Shown: in pieces, positions 46,322 through 59,626 of the stretch
How positions within the stretch are numbered: the stretch's first letter is position 1
How the letters are laid out: each line of letters begins with the position of its first letter
DNA from: an uncultured Bacteroides sp.
Lineage (GTDB): Bacteria; Bacteroidota; Bacteroidia; Bacteroidales; Bacteroidaceae
Direction of reading: 5' to 3'
Assembly (NCBI RefSeq): GCF_963677685.1
Contig: NZ_OY782186.1
Span: 1,984,001 to 2,048,000 of the forward strand
Length of the DNA: 64,000 nucleotides
Notes under the pieces: generated by a model
The model's database searches: none
Told to the model about the DNA's origin: nothing
Seen by the model: the letters and a program-made list of their open reading frames with translations, nothing else
Translations under genes and position numbers: made by a program

Positions 46322-46987
46322 ATGAAAACAATATTTACTGATTGGGGACTAACCCCTTATGCTGAGGCTTGGGAGCATCAGACTGTATTATTTGATACCC
46401 TTGTTGGTGCCAAATTGAATAATGAAGTTTATGAAAACCATATCCTTTTTTGCGAACATCCTCATGTTTATACACTTGGGCGTAGTGGCAAAGATAATAA
46501 TATGCTTCTTGGAGAAGAGCAACTACGTGCCATTGATGCTACACTATTTCATATAGATCGTGGAGGAGATATTACTTATCACGGTCCGGGGCAGTTAGTC
46601 TGTTATCCTATTATTAATCTCGAAGAGTATAATTTAGGTTTGAAAGAATATATTCATTTGCTCGAAGAGGCTGTCATAAGAGTATGTGCTTCTTATGGGA
46701 TTATAGCTGGAAGACTTGAAAAAGCTACTGGAGTTTGGTTAGATAAGGATTCATCTAATGTTCGTAAAATATGTGCGATAGGAGTTAGATCTAGCCATTT
46801 TGTTACGATGCATGGCTTAGCTTTTAATATAAATACTGATTTGCGCTATTTTAGCTATATTCACCCATGCGGGTTCATTGATAAAGGAGTTACTTCTTTA
46901 CAGAAAGAGTTGGGGCATAAAGTTGATATGGTCGAAGTTAAGTTACTGCTTCAGAAAGAAATCTCAGCTTTACTTCATTTAGACTAA
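46322..46987 (+). CDS. lipB: Octanoyl-[ACP]:protein N-octanoyltransferase
   Basis: 221 residues. LipB transfers octanoate from ACP to lipoyl domains such as GcvH or E2 proteins. Conserved parts are FCEHPHVYTLGRSG, HIDRGGDITYHGPGQLVCYP, K149 in RKICAIGVR and the catalytic C183 in IHPCGFIDKGVTSL. Its proximity to copA suggests a shared transcript but not a shared function. A terminator follows. Confidence 0.95.
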   Translation: MKTIFTDWGLTPYAEAWEHQTVLFDTLVGAKLNNEVYENHILFCEHPHVYTLGRSGKDNNMLLGEEQLRAIDATLFHIDRGGDITYHGPGQLVCYPIINLEEYNLGLKEYIHLLEEAVIRVCASYGIIAGRLEKATGVWLDKDSSNVRKICAIGVRSSHFVTMHGLAFNINTDLRYFSYIHPCGFIDKGVTSLQKELGHKVDMVEVKLLLQKEISALLHLD

Positions 46988-47004
46988 GAGTTTTTTTAAT
47001 ATAA

Positions 47005-47053
47005 AATGTCCTGCCTTAAATTTATTATTAGAGAATCTATAAGGCAGGACATT
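47005..47053. terminator. Hairpin between lipB and the thioredoxin gene
   Basis: AATGTCCTGCCTTA (47005-47018) pairs with TAAGGCAGGACATT (47040-47053), a 14-bp perfect stem with a 21-nt loop. The convergent arrangement suggests bidirectional use. Confidence 0.8.
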
Positions 47054-47094
47054 GCAAAAATGAAAAGTGTTTGTTTAATTTATATGATTGCGGC

Positions 47095-47562
47095 TTATTT
47101 TTTTAGTAAAACGTTATCTATGGCTTCTTTCAATGATGCTTTTGGCATTGCACCCTGTGCCATTTGAGGTTGCCCTTCCATAGGTACAAAAAGCAGAGTC
47201 GGTATACTTCGTATTCCAAATGCAGCTGCTAATTCTTGTTCTTCCTCAGTATTTATTTTATAAATGTAAATTTCTTCTCCATATTCAGCAGCTAGTTCTT
47301 CTAGCAGCGGAGCAATCATTTTGCAAGGACCACACCATGATGCATAAAAATCAATAACTGCAGGTTTGTCGCCTAAGTATTTCCATTCTGTAGGATTTGT
47401 TTCGTAATTGGCTACTTTAGTAAGAAAGCCTTCTTTTGTTAATGGAATTGTTTTCATTTTATTATCTGTATTAATTGTTTCTTTTTGATTTTCTTTTTGT
47501 TTGCCGTTGCATGCCGAAGCGACTATTGTAAATGCCATTAAAGTCAATACTATCTTTCTCAT
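47095..47562 (-). CDS. Thioredoxin-fold lipoprotein
   Basis: 155 residues. A lipoprotein signal ends at VASAC (C18). The thioredoxin active site is WCGPC (C77, C80) within DFYASWCGPCKMIAPLLEEL. The cis-proline segment is IRSIPTLLF. The envelope location and the neighbours with cysteine clusters suggest a thiol-redox role outside the cytoplasm. Its start lies 3 nt after the end of the upstream small membrane gene. Confidence 0.93.
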   Translation of the reverse strand: MRKIVLTLMAFTIVASACNGKQKENQKETINTDNKMKTIPLTKEGFLTKVANYETNPTEWKYLGDKPAVIDFYASWCGPCKMIAPLLEELAAEYGEEIYIYKINTEEEQELAAAFGIRSIPTLLFVPMEGQPQMAQGAMPKASLKEAIDNVLLKK

Positions 47563-47565
47563 TCT

Positions 47566-47805
47566 TTATTTATTAGGTTTATACGCTTTTATTTCTCCTT
47601 CATACACTCGTTTTATTTTTTGTTTTTCAGTGGTGGAACATCCTGCTCCGCAACATGAGATATTAAATATGGCTTGTAATAGAAACATTCCTGCTATAAT
47701 GAGAAACAAATATTCCTGCTCTGTAAAAGCATAAACGGCAAATCCTATTCCTGCTGCTAGGCGAATGATACGAGACGCATCCCATTGTTTTAAGAAATTA
47801 TTCAT
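47566..47805 (-). CDS. DUF2892 / YgaP-like small membrane protein
   Basis: 79 residues. Two membrane helices cover about 15-45. After the second comes the cluster ISCCGAGCSTTE with three cysteines, which could bind metal or exchange thiols. It overlaps the upstream DUF6132-like gene by 8 bases and ends 3 nt before the thioredoxin gene, so the three genes are probably co-translated. The function is unknown. Confidence 0.85.
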   Translation of the reverse strand: MNNFLKQWDASRIIRLAAGIGFAVYAFTEQEYLFLIIAGMFLLQAIFNISCCGAGCSTTEKQKIKRVYEGEIKAYKPNK

Positions 47806-48016
47806 CTTGTTTTTTCTTATTTTTTTGAAACATACTTAGTATTAATCCTCCTAATATTGCTCCCCAAATAACACTCATAATAGGGGAGGAGGTAATTGGG
47901 CACGTTCCGCTTGCACAACCAACGTAGAACCAGTATAAATATCCTCCTATAGCTCCTATCACAGCTCCTATCAAGAACAAGCTATTTTTTCTCCATAAAT
48001 CGTTTAATGCTTTCAT
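47798..48016 (-). CDS. DUF6132-like small membrane protein
   Basis: 72 residues from the ATG at 48016. Other in-frame ATGs upstream, such as 48055, would give a longer form with an extra cysteine pair and cannot be excluded. Two membrane helices flank a GCASGTCPITSS loop with two cysteines. Such proteins are often encoded next to a YgaP-like protein and a thioredoxin. The function is unknown; a redox or sulfur-transfer role is inferred from context. Confidence 0.75.
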   Translation of the reverse strand: MKALNDLWRKNSLFLIGAVIGAIGGYLYWFYVGCASGTCPITSSPIMSVIWGAILGGLILSMFQKNKKKQDE

Positions 48017-48105
48017 GCAATTCTTTGATTTGTTTGAATTATAACAATTTTCCATTGGAAAATGTTTTTGCAGATTAAGCATGATTAACATATATATAAA
48101 AAAAA

Positions 48106-48139
48106 CCACATAACTCATATTAAAAACTGAGCTATGTGG
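48106..48139 (-). terminator. Terminator of the beta-galactosidase gene
   Basis: Minus-strand arms at 48139-48128 and 48117-48106 form a 12-bp stem with one G-U pair, followed by a long T run. Confidence 0.85.
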
Positions 48140-48162
48140 CTTCGTACTATTAGTCTTTACTC

Positions 48163-52343
<4,181 letters not shown>

Positions 52344-52377
52344 CTTTGATTATAAAATTCGGTTATTTTAAGGTAAA

Positions 52378-52425
52378 TCGCAGGGTAGCAATCTTTTATT
52401 TAAAAGAGATTTGTTACGCCTGCGA
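52378..52425 (-). other. Long stem-loop between the OPT and esterase genes
   Basis: TCGCAGG (52378-52384) pairs with CCTGCGA (52419-52425), and inner segments extend the stem with bulges toward a small loop. No strong T run follows on the minus strand, so it may be a factor-dependent terminator or a leader structure. Confidence 0.5.
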
Positions 52426-52433
52426 AACATTCT

Positions 52434-54422
52434 TTATTTCTTCATACTTGATCTTATAAAGTAGGCTATCAGTAAAGCATAAGCGCCTAGAGATAAAACT
52501 TCTGACCAATAATTTTGCAACCATGCTTCTTGTACCAAATTGATTCCACCGAAGCGTAACGCTGCACTGAGAACTCCCATGAGGGCTCCTCCAGCAATAA
52601 ATCCGGATGCCAGTAATGTACCTTTTTCGCCACGAGCAGTATTTAATTGAGCATTTTTGCTACGTGTAGTGACATACCAATTGATTGCACCTCCAACTAC
52701 TAGTGGTACATTTAATTCTAGTGGTATAAACATACCTAAAGCAAATGCTAATGCGGGCACGCCACAAAATGTAAGTGCAATAGCTAGAACAGCTCCAATA
52801 CCGTAGAGTAACCAAGGAGCTGCTACTCCGTTCATCAGTGGCTCTATAACAGCTGCCATCGCATTTGCTTGTGGAGCAGCAAGTTGTCCGCTTGTAAATC
52901 CATAGGTTTTATTAAGAATGATCATCACTCCTCCTACGGTAGCAGCAGAAACAAGTGTACCAAGAAATTTCCATGTTTGTTGTTTGGAAGGAGTACTTCC
53001 TAACCAATATCCTATTTTAAGATCGGTAATAAATCCACCAGCCATTGATAATGCAGTACATACAACGCCTCCCATAATCAAGGATGCAACCATCCCTCCG
53101 GGACCTTTCAATCCTACGGCTACCATTACAACGGAAGCAAGAATGAGCGTCATCAGTGTCATTCCAGAAACAGGGTTGGTCCCTACAATAGCAATAGCAT
53201 TAGCAGCAACAGTAGTAAATAGAAAACTTATTATAGCTACAACTAATATACCTACAATAGTGTGAAGTAGATTGCCTTGCATTACATTAAAGTAGAAGAA
53301 TAAAGATACAAGGATCAATGTTAGTAATGATCCTATAGCAATAATCTTCATGGATAAATCTAGTTGAGTGCGTTTTACTTTTTCGGCCTTTTTTACTTTA
53401 CCGCGCATTTCTTTAGCTGCTAGTCCCACAGCATCTTTAATGATTCCCCATGATTTTACAATACCTATAATACCTGCCATGGCAATACCACCTATGCCAA
53501 TACTCTTGGCATAGTAACGAAAGATTTCTTCTGGTGACATACTTCCTACGGTAGCTGTAATGTGAGGATCCCACATATTGAGTACACTGTCACCCCATAT
53601 AAGTGACATGCCCGGAATAATAACCCACCATACAACTAGTGAACCGGCACAAATGATTGAAGAATATTTCAATCCCACGATATAACCTAGTCCCATTACA
53701 GCTGAACCTGTGTTCACCTTGAAAACAATTTTGGCTTTATCAGCTAGTAATTCTCCATAATGGCAAACACGTGTTGTGAAGTTTTCATTCCACCAACCGA
53801 AAGTTGCTACGATGAAGTCATATAGTCCACCCACAATACCGGCCATTAACAAAGGACGAGCTTGGTTACCTCCTTTTTCCCCCGATACAAGTACCTGAGT
53901 CGTGGCTGTTGCTTCCGGGAATGGGTACTTGCCATGCATGTCTTTTACAAAATATTTACGAAAAGGTATGAGCAATAGAATGCCTAATATTCCACCTAAC
54001 AAAGAACTGACAAACACCTGAAGAAAGGTAACGCTAATCTCTTTGGGATAGCTCTCTTGGAGAATATAAAGTGCCGGAAGGGTGAAGATAGCGCCTGCTA
54101 CAATAACACCTGAACTAGCTCCGATAGATTGGATAATTACATTTTCACCTAAAGCATTTTTACGTTTTGCGGCACTTGATACTCCTACTGCAATGATGGC
54201 AATAGGGATAGCAGCTTCAAATACTTGTCCTACTTTTAAGCCTAAATAAGCTGCGGCGGCAGAAAATAATACTGCCATTGCGATACCCCAAAGTACAGAC
54301 CAAATATTGACTTCAGCATATTGCTTCTCAGGACTCATTATTGGATGATATTCTTCTCCCTGCTTTAGTTCTCGAAAGGCATTTTCAGGTAGCCCTACGG
54401 GTTTCTCTTCTTCGTGTTTCAT
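52434..54422 (-). CDS. OPT family oligopeptide/metal-chelate transporter
   Basis: 662 residues with about 15 membrane helices. The N-terminal EYHPIMSPEKQYAEVNIWSVLWG and the region AAYLGLKVGQVFEAAIPIAIIA are characteristic of bacterial OPT transporters, as are the KYPFPEATATTQVL segment and later GMFIPLELNVPLVVGGAINW. The family imports oligopeptides or metal-peptide chelates driven by an ion gradient. The substrate is not readable. It appears to be the head of the esterase/beta-galactosidase run, separated by a stem-loop. Confidence 0.92.
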   Translation of the reverse strand: MKHEEEKPVGLPENAFRELKQGEEYHPIMSPEKQYAEVNIWSVLWGIAMAVLFSAAAAYLGLKVGQVFEAAIPIAIIAVGVSSAAKRKNALGENVIIQSIGASSGVIVAGAIFTLPALYILQESYPKEISVTFLQVFVSSLLGGILGILLLIPFRKYFVKDMHGKYPFPEATATTQVLVSGEKGGNQARPLLMAGIVGGLYDFIVATFGWWNENFTTRVCHYGELLADKAKIVFKVNTGSAVMGLGYIVGLKYSSIICAGSLVVWWVIIPGMSLIWGDSVLNMWDPHITATVGSMSPEEIFRYYAKSIGIGGIAMAGIIGIVKSWGIIKDAVGLAAKEMRGKVKKAEKVKRTQLDLSMKIIAIGSLLTLILVSLFFYFNVMQGNLLHTIVGILVVAIISFLFTTVAANAIAIVGTNPVSGMTLMTLILASVVMVAVGLKGPGGMVASLIMGGVVCTALSMAGGFITDLKIGYWLGSTPSKQQTWKFLGTLVSAATVGGVMIILNKTYGFTSGQLAAPQANAMAAVIEPLMNGVAAPWLLYGIGAVLAIALTFCGVPALAFALGMFIPLELNVPLVVGGAINWYVTTRSKNAQLNTARGEKGTLLASGFIAGGALMGVLSAALRFGGINLVQEAWLQNYWSEVLSLGAYALLIAYFIRSSMKK

Positions 54423-54527
54423 AAACTAGTTGATCTTGTATTATCTATAATTATTAATTTATTATTATATTTTGATTACTCCGTTAATAGAGGGTTAATA
54501 AAAGCAGTTTCAAAGGAAGCAAAAAAA

Positions 54528-54552
54528 AAGGAGAATCAAAAAGATTCTCCTT
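54528..54552 (-). terminator. Terminator of the DUF1573 gene
   Basis: A 10-bp stem (54528-54537 with 54543-54552), a 5-nt loop and a T run on the minus strand. Confidence 0.9.
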
Positions 54553-54573
54553 GGGTTATTGTGCTATTTTTGT

Positions 54574-54969
54574 TTATTTAGTGTCTTTGGCTGTCATATC
54601 TCCTTCTATATAGAGACGCATCAATTCAGTTTTTGCATTTGTACGCAAAGTTATTGACTTTTTGAAATGTCCGGGATACTTGCCAGCTCCGTTATAAGTC
54701 ACTTTTATTGTACCTTTCTGTCCAGGCAATACCGGCTCTTTGGTATAGTTAGGAACGGTGCATCCGCAAGATGCTATTGCTTGGTGAATAACTAAAGGAG
54801 CGTCGCCGGTATTTGTGAAATTGAATACACATGACACAACTGGGCTGTTTTCAGAAAAAGTTCCAAAGTTGTGTGATGTCTTATCAAATTTGATTTCCGC
54901 ATTTTTTTGAGCTGAAGCATAGCTGATCCCTAAGCTTAACATGGCGATAAAAAATAATATTTTCTTCAT
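54574..54969 (-). CDS. DUF1573 secreted protein
   Basis: 131 residues. A signal peptide ends near SYASAQ. The single immunoglobulin-like domain has HNFGTFSENSPVVSCVFNFTNTGDAPLVI and ASCGCTVPNYTKEPVLPGQKG, the DUF1573 pattern with the CGCT motif. Such proteins are abundant in Bacteroidetes, periplasmic or surface-exposed, with unknown roles. It has its own divergent promoter and terminator. Confidence 0.9.
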   Translation of the reverse strand: MKKILFFIAMLSLGISYASAQKNAEIKFDKTSHNFGTFSENSPVVSCVFNFTNTGDAPLVIHQAIASCGCTVPNYTKEPVLPGQKGTIKVTYNGAGKYPGHFKKSITLRTNAKTELMRLYIEGDMTAKDTK

Positions 54970-55000
54970 TGTTTTTTGCTTTTAATTGATTTATAATAGG

Positions 55001-55008
55001 CAAAAGTA
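55001..55008 (-). promoter_or_regulatory. -7 element of the DUF1573 gene
   Basis: Minus-strand TACTTTTG fits TAnnTTTG and lies 31 nt before the start at 54969. It is divergent from the galM element at 55034. Confidence 0.5.
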
Positions 55009-55033
55009 GGGCTTTTTTTTAGAAATAATGCTG

Positions 55034-55041
55034 TATCTTTG
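55034..55041 (+). promoter_or_regulatory. -7 element of galM
   Basis: TATCTTTG is an exact match and gives a leader of about 43 nt to the ATG at 55090. An in-frame TTG inside it (55039) is therefore not the start. Confidence 0.55.
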
Positions 55042-55089
55042 CCAAATAGTATTAAACAACCGACAAAGATCTTCAATAGAATTGAAACT

Positions 55090-56235
55090 ATGATAATAAG
55101 AATAAAAAAAAGCATTTTCTTTTTTTCTTCTCTGCTACTCTTGTGTTTTTCATGTACAATGAAGAATGAAAAAACACAATCCGGACTAAATCCTAAAGCG
55201 TTTCATGCGGATGTAAACGGGCAACTTACTAATCTTTTTGTGCTTAAAAATAGATATGGAATGGAAGTTTGCATAACTAACTATGGAGCTAGAGTCGTTT
55301 CTGTAATGGTACCTGATAGGGATGGTAAGATGGAGGATGTAGTGTGTGGCTTTCCGAATATAGAAGAATATATGAATATTAAGCAAAACTTCGGAGCAAC
55401 CATTGGTCGCTATATCGGTCGTATTCTTAATGCTCGTTTTATTCTTAATGGACATACTTACCATTTGCTTGCTAATACAGGAAAGCATTGCGCTCACGGT
55501 GGTGATCCTGGTTTTGCTGCGAGGATTTGGCAGGCTGAAAAGCTAGATGAGAATTCATTAAAACTAACTTATTTTTCTCCTGATGGCGAAAATGGATTTC
55601 CCGGTAATCTTATTGTGCGAGTATTTTATACAATAACGGATGCTAATGAGTTGGATATTCGTTATGAAGCTACAACAGATAAACCGACAGTGGTTAATCT
55701 ATCTAACCATTCATTTTTTAATCTTTCAGGAAATTTTAGTACGACTGTTGAAGATCAATATTTAATGATAAATGCAGATGACTATACACCTTATGATTCT
55801 GCTAAATGCGTCACCGGAGAGATTCTTCCGGTAAAAAATACGCCATTAGATTTTAGAATACCTTCACGTATAGGAGCCCGAATAGATGAAGATTGGATGC
55901 AGTTGAACATCACTCATGGATATGACCATAATTGGGTGTTAAATGCGAAAGGAGATAATTCTAAATTGGCGGCTTCTCTTATGGATGAAAAGAGTGGACG
56001 TACTCTTGAAGTATATACTACCGAACCAGGTTTGCAGATTTATACAGCAAATGGCTTAAAGGGCAATATTGTGGGTAAAAAAGAGGTGGCTTATAAGAAA
56101 CGTTGTGCTATTTGTTTGGAAACACAACACTTTGCTGATAGCCCTAATAAACCCCAATTTCCTTCTACTACCCTCTTGCCGGGAGATACTTATCGTAGTC
56201 ATACTGTTTATCGTTTTGGAATATTAAATGACTAG
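55090..56235 (+). CDS. galM: Aldose 1-epimerase, lipoprotein form
   Basis: 381 residues from the ATG at 55090. A lipoprotein signal ends at LCFSC (C22), so the enzyme is anchored in the envelope rather than cytosolic. It interconverts alpha and beta anomers of aldoses such as galactose. The catalytic residues are likely the His in NHSFFNLSG, a His in ITHGYDHNW and the Glu in EPGLQIYT. The GATIGRYIGRI segment is also conserved. It may act on sugars released by the nearby beta-galactosidase, which would be consistent with the location. Confidence 0.93.
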   Translation: MIIRIKKSIFFFSSLLLLCFSCTMKNEKTQSGLNPKAFHADVNGQLTNLFVLKNRYGMEVCITNYGARVVSVMVPDRDGKMEDVVCGFPNIEEYMNIKQNFGATIGRYIGRILNARFILNGHTYHLLANTGKHCAHGGDPGFAARIWQAEKLDENSLKLTYFSPDGENGFPGNLIVRVFYTITDANELDIRYEATTDKPTVVNLSNHSFFNLSGNFSTTVEDQYLMINADDYTPYDSAKCVTGEILPVKNTPLDFRIPSRIGARIDEDWMQLNITHGYDHNWVLNAKGDNSKLAASLMDEKSGRTLEVYTTEPGLQIYTANGLKGNIVGKKEVAYKKRCAICLETQHFADSPNKPQFPSTTLLPGDTYRSHTVYRFGILND

Positions 56236-56241
56236 ATCCCT

Positions 56242-56295
56242 TTTTTTTAAGTCAGCCCGTTACTTTTCAAAAAGCAACGGGCTGACTTAAAAAAA
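56242..56295. terminator. Long bidirectional hairpin terminator
   Basis: Arms at 56242-56261 and 56276-56295 pair perfectly over 20 bp around a 14-nt loop, with T and A tracts at the base. It separates galM and the convergent engB gene. Confidence 0.93.
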
Positions 56296-56343
56296 GGATG
56301 ATCGATACAGGCTTTTTCTCTTTTAGATAACCTGCTCTATCTG

Positions 56344-56949
56344 CTATTTATGTTTCAGGCTTTCATTTATTGTTTCGATGTAATTAAGTATTTCATCTCT
56401 TCCTAATCGGGTTTCGGATGAGGTAATGAAGTGAGGGGGAAGTTCTTCCCACTGTTCTTTAAGTTTACGCAAGTACATATTTATATTATGTCGTATTTTC
56501 CCACCTTTAAGTTTATCTGTTTTTGTGAAGACAATAGAGAAAGGTATACCATTTTCACCAAGCCATTCCATGAATTCTAAATCTATTTTTTGAGCTTCCA
56601 ATCGGCTATCAATCAGTAGAAAGAGATTAGTCATTTGCTCACGCTCCAATATATAATCTTCTATGATGGTGCGGATTTGTTCTTGTCCTTTTACACCTCT
56701 ACGAGCATATCCATAGCCAGGTAAATCTACAAGATACCAATCTTCGTTGATGATGAAGTGATTGATCAGCATTGTTTTTCCCGGAGTAGCAGATGTCATT
56801 GCCAATCCTTTACGGGCAGTGAGCATGTTTATTAAACTGGATTTTCCAACATTAGAACGGCCGATAAACGCATATTCGGGCATGTTCCCAACCGGACATT
56901 TCTGTATATCAGTGTTACTTATTACAAATTCAGCACTTTTTATTTCCAT
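56344..56949 (-). CDS. engB: Ribosome-biogenesis GTPase EngB/YsxC
   Basis: 201 residues from the ATG at 56949; a longer frame to 56997 would overlap the upstream gene. The GTPase motifs are GRSNVGKSS (G1), TPGKT (G2), DLPGYGYA (G3) and TKTDK (G4). EngB is an essential GTPase for 50S ribosomal assembly in other bacteria. It starts 8 nt after the symporter gene. Confidence 0.95.
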   Translation of the reverse strand: MEIKSAEFVISNTDIQKCPVGNMPEYAFIGRSNVGKSSLINMLTARKGLAMTSATPGKTMLINHFIINEDWYLVDLPGYGYARRGVKGQEQIRTIIEDYILEREQMTNLFLLIDSRLEAQKIDLEFMEWLGENGIPFSIVFTKTDKLKGGKIRHNINMYLRKLKEQWEELPPHFITSSETRLGRDEILNYIETINESLKHK

Positions 56950-56957
56950 GTTCTTAT

Positions 56958-58415
56958 TTAATTTGTTATATTTTTTGTTTTTATCGAAGCGATCCATAAT
57001 CCTGCGAATGTTAGCATGCCGTTGAGCATCAACATTTCGTATCCGAACTGATAGCCTGTTTGTTGTTTTACAATGTAATCAATGAGGCAACATAATAAAG
57101 GCGAAACGATTGCGATAAATGGTACAAAGTAATCATTTGTTTTTCTCTTGGTGAAAAGTCCGAAAGAAAACATGCCTAATAGAGGACCGTAAGTGTAGGA
57201 TGCAATAATATAAATGGCATCGATTACACTTTTATCATTAAACAAGCGGAATAGGCAAATGAAGATTACGAGTATTATAGAGAAGAGTATGTGTACTTTG
57301 TTGCGTTTTTGACGAGCTATTTTTTCCGTTTCTTTTTCTGTGCCAAGGATATCAATACAAAAACTGGTAGTCATGGCGGTTAACGCGGAATCAGAGTTAC
57401 TAAATGCCGCTGCTACCACCCCTATGGTAAAAAGCACTAAAACGGTTTCTCCTAAATATCCTTGTGTAGCAAACATCGGAAGTATTTCATCATTTATGGC
57501 AGGCAACTCTATCCCTGTTTTTCCGGCTAAGGCTATGAGGAGAATACCTAAGCACATAAATAGAAAGTTTAAAGGGATAAAAGAGAACCCATAACAATAC
57601 ATGTTTTTTTGGGCTTCTTTTAGGTTGCGGCAAGAAAGATTTTTCTGCATCATATCTTGATCTAACCCTGTCATCACAATAACGATGAAAATGCCACTAA
57701 TAAATTGCTTGAAGAAGTTTTGTCGAGATACCCAGTCGTCAAAGACTAATATGCGACTATATTTACTTTCATTTATGGTTTGTATGACCTCTGAGAAGTT
57801 AACCCCTAACTTGTTAATGGTGAAAAAAATGATGCAAATAAGGGCAGTTATGAGACAGAAGGTCTGTAGAGTATCTGTCCATACTATAGTTCGGATGCCA
57901 CTTTTATGCGTATAAATCCATACTAATGTTACGGCACCTGCTGCAATGATCCAAAAGGGGATAGCAAACTGTTGAAATACATATGTATATAAGATGAGGC
58001 ATACTAAATAAAGCTTTGCTGCAGTGCCAAGCATTCGGGAGAGTAAAAAGAATATAGATCCTGTGCGGTATGCTCTTATCCCTATACGCGTTTCTAAGTA
58101 GGTATATATACTCGTCAGATTAAGCTTATAATATATGGGTAGAAGTACATGAGCTACAACAAGATAACCAAAAAAGAAGCCAAAAACTGTCTGCATATAA
58201 GTCATATCCATTCCTCTTACCATCCCAGGCACAGAGATAAAGGTTACTCCCGATATAGATGCGCCAATCATACCAAAGGATACAACGTACCATGGAGATT
58301 TATTTTCTCCTTTAAAAAATATGGCATTTGAACCACCTTTTTTGCTAGTGATACGGGCTATGATAAGTAATGCGGTAAAATAACAGATTATAGTGATCAA
58401 TATCATGACAGGCAT
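56958..58415 (-). CDS. Sodium:solute symporter family protein
   Basis: 485 residues from the ATG at 58415; a TTG at 58427 would lie in the -7 element. About 13 membrane helices are predicted. [14 protein letters not shown] and the [17 protein letters not shown] segment are typical of the SSS family. The family imports sugars, amino acids, sialic acid or other solutes with sodium. The sodium gradient made by Na+-NQR would power it. The substrate is unknown. Confidence 0.9.
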   Translation of the reverse strand: MPVMILITIICYFTALLIIARITSKKGGSNAIFFKGENKSPWYVVSFGMIGASISGVTFISVPGMVRGMDMTYMQTVFGFFFGYLVVAHVLLPIYYKLNLTSIYTYLETRIGIRAYRTGSIFFLLSRMLGTAAKLYLVCLILYTYVFQQFAIPFWIIAAGAVTLVWIYTHKSGIRTIVWTDTLQTFCLITALICIIFFTINKLGVNFSEVIQTINESKYSRILVFDDWVSRQNFFKQFISGIFIVIVMTGLDQDMMQKNLSCRNLKEAQKNMYCYGFSFIPLNFLFMCLGILLIALAGKTGIELPAINDEILPMFATQGYLGETVLVLFTIGVVAAAFSNSDSALTAMTTSFCIDILGTEKETEKIARQKRNKVHILFSIILVIFICLFRLFNDKSVIDAIYIIASYTYGPLLGMFSFGLFTKRKTNDYFVPFIAIVSPLLCCLIDYIVKQQTGYQFGYEMLMLNGMLTFAGLWIASIKTKNITN

Positions 58416-58424
58416 GTTTTGCTG

Positions 58425-58432
58425 CAAAGATA
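58425..58432 (-). promoter_or_regulatory. -7 element of the symporter gene
   Basis: Minus-strand TATCTTTG is an exact match. It ends nine bases before the ATG at 58415, so the leader is very short. Confidence 0.5.
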
Positions 58433-58454
58433 GTACTTATTTTGCAAATGCTCA

Positions 58455-58484
58455 TTTGTAATTCGTAATTGATTGTTATCTTTG
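58455..58484 (+). promoter_or_regulatory. recR promoter
   Basis: TTTG (58455-58458) and TATCTTTG (58477-58484), 18 nt apart, fit the Bacteroidetes consensus closely. The leader to the GTG at 58532 is about 40 nt. Confidence 0.6.
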
Positions 58485-58531
58485 CCTCGTCTAAAAACAG
58501 AGTTACAGATTATCAATAATTCGAATGTGCA

Positions 58532-59149
58532 GTGAATCAACAATATTCTTCCTTACTTTTAGAGAAAGCTGTTAATGAGTTTGCTAAATTGCCTGGAATA
58601 GGTAAAAAAACCGCAATGCGTTTAGTTCTACACCTACTCAGGCAAGATGCATCTACCGTAGAAGCTTTTGGTAATTCTATCATTACGTTAAAGCATGAAG
58701 TGAAATATTGCAAGGTTTGCCATAATATTTCTGATACAGAGATTTGTCAGATTTGTGCCAATTCACAAAGAGATGCTTCTACGATATGTGTGGTGGAAAA
58801 TATACGCGACGTAATGGCTGTAGAAGCTACTCAGCAATATAAAGGACTTTATCATGTTTTGGGAGGTGTAATCTCCCCAATGGATGGGGTAGGGCCTGGT
58901 GATCTTCAAATACAAAGTCTTATTGATCGTGTCTCCGCAGGAGGTGTCAATGAAGTGATTTTAGCTTTGAGTACTACTATGGAGGGTGATACAACAAATT
59001 TCTTTATTTATCGTAAATTGGAACAATCAAGGGTTAAACTAACTGTAATAGCTCGTGGAATTTCTATAGGAGATGAATTGGAATACACTGATGAGGTTAC
59101 TCTGGGGCGTAGTATTGTTAATCGTACTTCATTTGATGGTAAAATGTAA
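58532..59149 (+). CDS. recR: Recombination protein RecR
   Basis: 205 residues, starting with GTG. It has an N-terminal helix-hairpin-helix ([17 protein letters not shown]), a C4 zinc finger ([17 protein letters not shown]) and a Toprim domain ([16 protein letters not shown] and [12 protein letters not shown]). RecR acts with RecF/RecO in loading RecA at gaps. It is the first gene of a plus-strand run, with the next gene 4 nt away. Confidence 0.96.
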   Translation: MNQQYSSLLLEKAVNEFAKLPGIGKKTAMRLVLHLLRQDASTVEAFGNSIITLKHEVKYCKVCHNISDTEICQICANSQRDASTICVVENIRDVMAVEATQQYKGLYHVLGGVISPMDGVGPGDLQIQSLIDRVSAGGVNEVILALSTTMEGDTTNFFIYRKLEQSRVKLTVIARGISIGDELEYTDEVTLGRSIVNRTSFDGKM

Positions 59150-59153
59150 ATTT

Positions 59154-59600
59154 ATGGAACAAAAAATAAAACACGTAACTAAACTTCTTCGAATTCAATA
59201 TTTGCTTTTTTTATTATTACCTGTTTTGCAGGTTGTAGCTAATGAGTGTGATTGGCTTGATGTAGGGGGATATGCTGATAATGTTCTTGCTCGTTATTAT
59301 TTAGAGTCGGCAACGATCATATTGTCTATTGTGTCTATCCCACTTGCTTTGAAGTTATTTAGTCTGGTTCTGAAGAAGAGAATTAGCAGCGAAAAATCTT
59401 CTCTTGTAGCCATAAAGAAATATTTATGGTGGAGTGGTATACGGTTATTAATTTTAGAAATAGCTGTGCTTTTTAGTTTTGAAGTTTATTATCTTACACT
59501 TAGTAATGTTGGCGGACTTTGTGCTTTAATAGGACTGACTGCATCTGTCTTTTGTTTGCCAAGTGAAAAACGTCTACGTGAAGAGATGAATATATATTAA
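59154..59600 (+). CDS. Small conserved membrane protein downstream of recR
   Basis: 148 residues from the ATG at 59154; a longer frame starting inside recR was rejected. Four membrane helices are likely, at about 10-30, 45-68, 90-115 and 120-138. I recognise no domain. The 4-nt gap from recR suggests co-transcription. Many Bacteroides genomes have a hypothetical protein at this position, to my recollection. No function can be given. Confidence 0.75.
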   Translation: MEQKIKHVTKLLRIQYLLFLLLPVLQVVANECDWLDVGGYADNVLARYYLESATIILSIVSIPLALKLFSLVLKKRISSEKSSLVAIKKYLWWSGIRLLILEIAVLFSFEVYYLTLSNVGGLCALIGLTASVFCLPSEKRLREEMNIY

Positions 59601-59626
59601 ATTTTAGTGTAAATTTTCTGTTATAG

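Noticed and set aside
55039..55089. A TTG start for galM
   Set aside because: It lies inside the -7 element; the ATG at 55090 begins a proper lipoprotein signal.
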